This document shows positions 57,636 to 64,000 of a DNA stretch of 64,000 nt, piece after piece; the first letter of the stretch is position 1; each line of letters starts with the position of its first letter. The notes beneath the pieces are model-generated. The model made no database searches, was not told the origin of the DNA, and saw nothing but the letters and a program-made list of their open reading frames with translations. The DNA comes from Gossypium raimondii (taxonomy: Eukaryota > Streptophyta > Magnoliopsida > Malvales > Malvaceae), in NCBI RefSeq assembly GCF_025698545.1, contig NC_068566.1, positions 47,719,192-47,783,191 of the forward strand, given 5' to 3'. The position numbers were made by a program, and so were the translations under genes.

Positions 57636-59520
57636 AAACACAGGATTCACCGTTGGCTCGTATCAGCAAACTTGAATAGTGAAGAGTGTGTTCGCTTGCT
57701 ACCGATTGCATGTATTTTGCCGTGATGGTAAGGTGAATAAGCCTCAATTTCCAACTTAAAGCATGCAGCCATCCTTTTCCTCTGGTTTCTTGAATTATTT
57801 GGCATTTTTTTCCCCTTGTAGTGTTTTTGTTAATATGTTTATTTCAAGTGACTATTTGGTTTATGTTGTTTTCTTGTAAAGGCTAACCTTATTTAGAACA
57901 AAATGTGCCATTATAATACAATGCTTTATTGTTTGCATATTAGAACACACATTTTGTTCTAAATGATACATCATTGTTTTTAAATGGCATATTTGCTATT
58001 GGAAACCTTGTTGGAATTGGTTTTGACTTTTAAGGTTTATTATTATGATATTTGCATCTGTATTTCAGGAAGTCAGGCAAGTAGCCCTCAAGTATTGTTT
58101 CTAAGTGTCAAAGATGACACAACCATCACATCTATCACACTGAATTTTTGGTAGGTCGGATTGGTTTTAGATTAGGTTAATTTGGGTTGAGTTAAATTCG
58201 AGTTTTTAGAATTATTATAGTAAATAAGATAAAAAGGCACAGTTAAAAGGAATAATCTTTAACATACCATTACGATCCAGCATAATGGGGATTTTTTTTT
58301 TAAATGAATCATTAAAATATTCATAAAAATAAAAAATTAGTTTAATCGTTAGTAATCGGTTTGCAAGTCAATTGGTTTGATTTTTTTTCAGATTGGTACT
58401 TCGGTTGGTTCTCGGTTCGATTAGCCAACAACTTTGCTTCCAATTACTTTCTTGGAGACTCAAACTTGGTGAAGGGGTGTTAATGAGATATTAGTACTTG
58501 CAAGCTACTCAAATTTGACTCGAAAAAGTTTGAACTTGATTTAGTAATTATTGAGTTGAGCTTGAGTTATTGATTCAGCCGAATTCGAACTTAGTAATAC
58601 TTGACTCGAACGACTTATGAGCCTTATCAAGTTTTTCATATTTTTATACTATTAAATTTTGCTATTTCTGTTAATATATATTATTAACTCTAAGCTTATC
58701 AAGTTGAGATCAAGTTCAAGCTTTAAGTACAAAAATTGGTAAATAAATTTAATCGAGCTTGAGCTAAGTATTGAGCTCAACTTGAGCTTGAGTTTGACAG
58801 TATTTAAGCTCGGCTTGGCTTGACCACACCCCTATCCGGATGAGTTTTATGAGGTGAAAATCCCTTAATCACCAGATCAGAAGCTCAATAAAAAGAATTA
58901 TAATCCAAAAGAAGTCGTTCTAGTGACAATAATTAAATATCACTCTAATTACATCACATTATTCAACAAAAATACTTTAAATCTAATTACAGGGCCACCG
59001 ATCTGTTGTTAGTGTGCGTGTAAATAGCTGTGGCTTGGTTAGGCACTGCTAATTGGGTACGGCTGTTCGCCTGGGTTCGTGCTGTGCAAAAGTATGTGGT
59101 GAAGGGGGTCTTGGTCGAGTGTGGGCGGTGGCCTGCTGGGATGTTCTCATTGCTGTGTTTTGGCTTGTTTCCTTCTACTTGGTTTTAAAGACTCTGATAA
59201 TATTTATTAAAACAAAATGGTCCACACAATTTTAGCTATTTTGAGTTAAAACAAGTCTTGTATTGCAGGCCGAGTAACTCTTTAATTTTCATTCATATCT
59301 GTGTGACTCCAATAAGGTATTTGAATGTGATTAGTGCTCGGGAGAAAGGTGTCAACAGCACCACCATTCGATAACATACATATTGCTTACTAATTACTGT
59401 TCCATGACAGATGTAGGTTGTTGAACAGTCCGTTGATTCTTTAAGTATTCTCTGTTTTAATTTATTAAATCTCATCATTTTAGTTCATTGGATAGAATTA
59501 TGATAACATTGTTGATGTGT
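57636..59520. other. AP2M 3' region with a hairpin, then intergenic
   Basis: About 57636-58080 is probably the 3' untranslated region and contains a perfect 17-bp inverted repeat (57891-57907 with 57948-57964). Beyond that there are GAGCTTGAGCTT-like drifting words at 58500-58810 and no gene. Confidence 0.4.
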
Positions 59521-59539
59521 GAATCTAACGAGGCAGAAA

Positions 59540-59960
59540 AGGAGGTGAGGATGGGTGATTCACTTAATTTAGGACAAGGCGAAGGTGGTTATTGGAGGAG
59601 GTTGAAGAAGGATGACGTCTAAGGAGAGAGAAGAGAGAGACTAGTCTCTAAGGACTGTGAATTAATACCCTTAGTTGCAGTATTGAGGTGTCACGTGTTG
59701 AGTTCTTATCAATGAGTCAGAAGTAAGTGATCAAGTGGTTTGGCACTATAAGTTTAAGTAGAGTGATGAATGGATGTGCTAATCACTTCAAATGGGACAC
59801 GATACTTGGAGTCAGAGATACAAATTAATGAGTGGGGCCCACATGAATGTTAAGTCGAAGAGTGTTTTCAAGAGGATGTCCCAAATGGACAAATGGGGAC
59901 TTTCATGAGTGCTGTACCAAGGAGTGTTTCCAAAGGATAAGGGTACACCAAAAATCAATT
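59540..59960. repeat. Third member of the PIRL-intron repeat family
   Basis: GATGGGTGATTCACTTAATT, GAAGGTGGTTATTGGAGGAG, GTTGAAGAAGGATGACG, GAGGTGTCACGTGTTGAG and AAGTGGTTTGGCACTATAAG follow the order seen in 38380-38900. It is more diverged than the two PIRL copies are from each other. Confidence 0.45.
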
Positions 59961-61194
59961 TCAATATGCGAATAAAATGAGATTCATAATTTTTTTCTAG
60001 GATCACGATATTCTCTCCAATCAATGATTGAGGGTTACTATCTTTAATGGCACGTTACTAGTACGTTAGAATTAGCTCTAATATCAAATGTTGTGATTCA
60101 CTTGTAAGGTATTATCCACTTAGACTTTAAGTTACTCAAATTTCATATTTAAATATATGACTCGATATTTGAACTTAAGAAATAAAAATTCAGCACAAAA
60201 AGAATCCTAGAAATGCAGGAATTCATTTTACATGTTACATATTAAATCACGTTTTTGTTTTCGTCTCTACTTTCCTTCTCCTCTTAGTTACAAAAGGCAT
60301 TGTCCAATGAATCCTTCACACATTTCATACCTTTGTCAATGTCATGTTGACATTTTAGCTAATCTGAACAACAAGATTTGAACTTGTTCCACCTTCCAGT
60401 AAACATTTATGTCTCAAAACCAATTGCAACACACTATCAATTTTGAAATTGATGACCCCTCTCCAATGACATTAAGATTCACTATAACAAAATGGATTAA
60501 TCCCACACTTCAATGCTGAAATCAAATTTGGTCTCGTGCCACCAAGTCCAAATGCACAATGCAATCTGTATACGACATTTTCAATTTCCATCCTTTAGGC
60601 AAAGCCAACAAATTTAAACCTAACAAAGTTCATAGAATTGATACAATACATATATGAAAGTTTAAAGACTTTTGGGTTATAATCCTCATGCTTAAGTGAA
60701 TGATGATGTTTAGGTTAAAACCTCAACTTGAAGGTAGGCTATACAACACAAACTGTTCTCCATCAACAACATTGGAGGTCTTTGACCTATGTTTCATCAT
60801 CCGCTTCATATGGTTTTTAATTGAAAAATAAATTTCTTTCGATATTTTGGGTGTTTTAAGTTCTAACCCTACCGCTCATTCTCCACAAGTAGATTTGTTA
60901 ATTTTTATTCGAATTCGAAAATTGATATAATTAATCTTAATGTAAATTTCGATTCAATTTGATTATAGAAAAAAATTAATAACTCAAACACAAAAATAAT
61001 CCAAAACTAAAATTACTTAAAATAAGTAACCTAAAATAATCTAAAATCGAAATAATTAAATAAAAAAACGGATTTACAAATATAAATCACTCAAATTCAA
61101 AATTACCTAAATTCAAAATAAAATAAACTTAAAATGATTTAAAAATCTAAATTGGGTCAGCACATATTAATTCAACTCAAAATCAAACAGAACC
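59961..61194. other. Intergenic, no gene seen
   Basis: AT-rich sequence with some ACCTAAATTCAAAATA-type drifting repeats at 61000-61150. Confidence 0.4.
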
Positions 61195-61202
61195 ATCAAT
61201 GC

Positions 61203-61612
61203 TAGACCTGTCCATGGGCCGGGCCGGGCCGGGTTCGGGCCTTTCCCGAAAAAAAATTTCGGCCCGACTCTTAGGCCCGGACCTGGCCCGAAATATGGGC
61301 CTGAAATTTTGCCCAGGCCCGGCCCGAGAAAAAATAATAAGCCCGAGCCCAGCCCGGCCCGGCCCGGTTTTTAATAAACACAAAAAAATATTTTAAAAAT
61401 AAAAAAATAAAAATAAATTTTTTTTTAAAATTAAAAAATAAAAATAAATTTATATATTAATTATATTCAGGCCGGGCCGGGCCCGGGCCAAAAAAGTTGA
61501 GCCCGAGCCCGGCCCATTTTTTAAACGGGCCTCGTTTTTTTGCTCAAGCCCATATTTCGGGCCTATATTTTTACCCGAACCCTCCCATATTTCGGGCGGG
61601 CCGTCGGGTCTA
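61203..61612. mobile_element. GC-rich palindromic hAT-like element, copy C (410 bp)
   Basis: Left end TAGACCTGTCCATGGGCC; flanks ATCAATGC on both sides (61195-61202 and 61613-61620). The right end is GTCGGGTCTA: compared with copy B about two dozen bases just inside the terminus are missing, while the terminal TCTA is kept. It has the same orientation as copy A. Confidence 0.75.
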
Positions 61613-62450
61613 ATCAATGCACATGTCTAAGCATAATTATTTCCACGTACTAAATTCTAACTTCAAGGCCATTCCACACTAATCGGTAATTGAGTGTGAC
61701 ATTTGGTCTAAACGACGGGTCACATTCCAATTCCTTTATCCGAATTCAATGTCATTCAAATCTAATACCTAAAAACCAATAAAATACAAGGTACATGAGT
61801 ACAATTCTTTAATGGTTAAAATTTGTCATTAGTCCTTGTATTTTAACAAATTTTGAGATTTAATCCTCAAAAAGCTAAAAAGTAAATACTATTATTTTTA
61901 TTTAAAATCTTGGCCTCATCATTAATATTATTAGTATTTTTTGTCAAAATTTATTATTTTACATGTTTATTTTTGTCAATTATATGTCACGTTATATGAG
62001 GGTAACATGATCAACATACCAAATTGATAAATTTTGATTGAAAATACTAACGGTCTTAATGATTAAACTAGGTTTTTTTGGTAAAAATTACAAATGGGGA
62101 AAGAGAATGACAACCACAGTGTTTGAACCCTGTTTTTGAGATAGCAATAGGGGGCCTAAACACTGCTTCGTACTATCGGTGATTAGGTTTTTTAAATCGA
62201 AAAGTCGAGACTTTTTAAGTATGGGGACTAAATCGAAAATTATCCCAAAGTATAAGACTTAATGGCTCATTTTGATCTTATTTAATCTACCTTTTCCCCT
62301 TTGCTTTGCTTGTAAAAATTCCCTCGTTTGTTCCCTCTCTCTAGCCGTTGCTTGGCCTATTCAACCGGAACTTGTCAAACACTAAATCTTTCACTTTCAC
62401 TCCCAATTATCATATTTTTATTTAAACCCCCAAACCCCCATTTTCACAAT
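61613..62450. other. Intergenic upstream of the SAUR-like gene
   Basis: No gene seen. A stretch at 62060-62200 has a GTGTTTGAACCCTG word resembling a B box in inverse, not convincing enough to call a SINE. Confidence 0.35.
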
Positions 62451-62458
62451 TATATAAA
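62451..62458 (+). promoter_or_regulatory. TATA box of the SAUR-like gene
   Basis: TATATAAA, 94 bases before the first ATG; sequence and spacing fit a plant core promoter well. Confidence 0.6.
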
Positions 62459-62551
62459 TGGTTCATTTATCTAGCCATAACACAATATCAAGTCCATAAC
62501 ATCATATATGTACCAACTACTTTTGAGAAAATTTTGAGTTATTAATAATTG

Positions 62552-62920
62552 ATGATGGATTGCTTGGTATTGCCCGTCTCGTTGTTACGAAAACGCAGCG
62601 CAGCGTCTCGACAAGGCTACCGGCCTCTAACGAAGGACAGATACGATGAATCGAATCGACAAGTGATGGTGGTGGCAGGTAAAGAAAAGAGGGAGTTTTT
62701 AGTAGACTCTTTTGTGTTAGAAGAGAGCCCATTTAGGGTTTTGATCGACACAATTAAAAAAGATTATGGTGAAAAAAGAGAGAAGAATGGGAGGGTAATT
62801 TTGGTGGATGTGGATGCTATATTGTTTGAACACATGCTTTGGTTGATGCAAAATGATTGTTCTTCCTTGTTTCAACTTAATCTTGAGGAGATTATTGATT
62901 TCTACTCTCAAGATAATTAG
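62552..62920 (+). CDS. SAUR-like auxin-responsive protein
   Basis: Single exon, 122 aa, as expected for intronless SAUR genes. After a basic N-terminal part (SLLRKRSAASRQGYRPLTKD) comes the SAUR core: VMVVAGKEKREFLVDSFVLE, ESPFRVLIDTIKKDYG, VILVDVDAILFEHMLWLMQN, ending LFQLNLEEIIDFYSQDN. SAUR proteins are small, short-lived regulators, many of which inhibit PP2C.D phosphatases at the plasma membrane and so promote cell expansion; that role here is by family. The variant FEHMLWLMQNDCSSLFQLNL looks like a diverged SAUR subgroup rather than the classical SAUR19 type. Two ATGs in a row (62552, 62555); I took the first. A TATA box lies 94 bases upstream. Confidence 0.85.
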   Translation: MMDCLVLPVSLLRKRSAASRQGYRPLTKDRYDESNRQVMVVAGKEKREFLVDSFVLEESPFRVLIDTIKKDYGEKREKNGRVILVDVDAILFEHMLWLMQNDCSSLFQLNLEEIIDFYSQDN

Positions 62921-64000
62921 AATTAAAAAAAAGTATGTTGGTTTTACTATTTTAGTGTTTTTCTCGATAATATTGATCGTAATTGATTACTTGATTACGA
63001 TATGATGCAACTGAAAATGAATTCTTGTTTACAATTTAGGGTACAAATCATACTAATTTCTTTGTTGTTCAATACATATTCCGGCATAAATATTTGTTTT
63101 GAACATATATGGTATTGTGATTACATAGTTAATTAGTGTTCACCAAATCACAAAGAAGACCTTTAATTGGTTGGTTAAAATATTTTAAGTAGTAATAAGG
63201 GTATGAAGGAACTTTGACCCCTTGGTTACATGTTTTAGTCTTCCATTAAATGAAATAATTATATTTTTGGCCCTTATGAAAAGTTAACAATTTAACACAA
63301 TCTTTTTTAACTTTGACCCCTTCAAAATTTTATAATTTTATCTCATCTTTCCTAACCAAAATTTCTGGATTCACCCTTGTGAATAAAGAAAACAACATTT
63401 AAAAACTCTTTTTTTGGTGTAACGAAAAATAAACTTTACATTAACTTAAAGCAAAAGGGATCTTTTGTGGCACTTCTTCGAGTAAAATCAGTCCTTCCTT
63501 TCTATCAAAAGTCATTTTAATTGGTAACGCAATCAGCATCCTTATTCTCCTCTCTAAAATTTGGCTCTTGACCTAATTAAAATTTGGATTTAATTAGAAC
63601 TTAATTAATGTGATTATCCGAAATCAAAAAATATCATTAAAAAAACTTAGTTTGAATCTTTCAAGCTAATAAAATCACAGTTCGGCTTGATTGATATGTA
63701 AACTTTGTTTTATTGTTTGCCGGCTTGTAAAGTTTCTCTGTATTTTCGGATTTGGCCAAAGTTTGGTATTTATTTTGCATTTCACATTGAATCAGTCAAA
63801 TTTTCCAAACACATGCCCCTTTGTTTTTTTTCCCAATGGTTCATTGTTTATAATTTACCTCTGAGTTGGTGAGCTTTATACCTAATAATACAACTACTTA
63901 CTTTCTTTCCTTTTTTTCCCATTTTGATTGTTTCTTAAGAGTTGATTTTACAGATTAAATCGGATAAACACTAATATGTATTGTCGGGATAATGTATAAT
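62921..64000. other. SAUR 3' region and intergenic DNA
   Basis: The likely 3' untranslated region is followed by AT-rich spacer. 63220-63380 has a TTTTGGCCCTTATGAAAA.. GGATTCACCCTTGTG stretch resembling the GGGGCC-type dispersed repeats. No gene seen. Confidence 0.4.

Noticed and set aside
59053-59235. 60-codon frame with a membrane-like middle.
   Set aside because: No conserved motif, no promoter or splice signals, and it lies in repeat-like sequence.
62060-62210. Possible SINE (GGTTCAAACAC on the minus strand resembles a B box).
   Set aside because: No matching A box at the right distance, no clear tail and no target duplication.

Overview
The window is nuclear plant DNA. The genes have many short GT-AG introns, the spacers are AT-rich, and transposon debris is dense. 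The proteins are eudicot-like. The repeat families (an arginine-tRNA-primed LTR element, a GC-rich palindromic element, an ACACGGGC tandem array) suggest a Malvaceae genome, most likely cotton (Gossypium). That last step is recall, not a database result.

Layout. 1-2800: repeats, including a SINE with target duplications and a possible LTR remnant. 2947-3660: a two-exon candidate for a small secreted peptide. 5154-5468: an unrecognised ORF. 7073-8428 (-): glycine-cleavage H protein in 4 exons, closing exactly at 165 aa. 10551-13156 (+): a ubiquitin-like/SAYSvFN membrane protein in 7 exons, 224 aa. 13157-21630: a transposon-rich spacer with a Tourist-like MITE, a Mutator-like MITE, a SINE beside a 5'-truncated LINE, and a fold-back pair. 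21634-23900 (+): a NAC transcription factor in 4 exons, 327 aa. 24880-25285: the first of three GC-rich hAT-like elements. 25603-25674: tRNA-Cys(GCA). 26133-28876 (-): a MIP1/RF298-type RING protein, 712 aa. 30880-32867: a tandem array inside an LTR-like segment.

32880-42060 is a direct tandem duplication of about 4.6 kb carrying a Ras-group-related LRR (PIRL) gene. The upstream copy is a pseudogene with four separate lesions; the downstream copy is intact (502 aa). 42531-42972 is the second hAT-like element. 43496-50604 is a nest of LTR-retrotransposon pieces on both strands, one with a tRNA-Arg primer-binding site. 51090-51730 (-) is a decayed plant-mobile-domain gene. 53320-57635 (+) is the AP-2 mu adaptin in 13 exons, 438 aa. 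61203-61612 is the third hAT-like element. 62552-62920 (+) is a single-exon SAUR-like gene.

The genes do not form a pathway; they are ordinary, independently transcribed plant genes covering photorespiration, ER/ubiquitin-like biology, transcription, endocytosis, LRR scaffolding and auxin response. The more informative material is how the window was built: recent gene duplication followed by decay of one copy, and insertions whose ends and target duplications can still be read. I saw no convincing new multi-gene system. The least explained coding object is the small secreted-peptide candidate.
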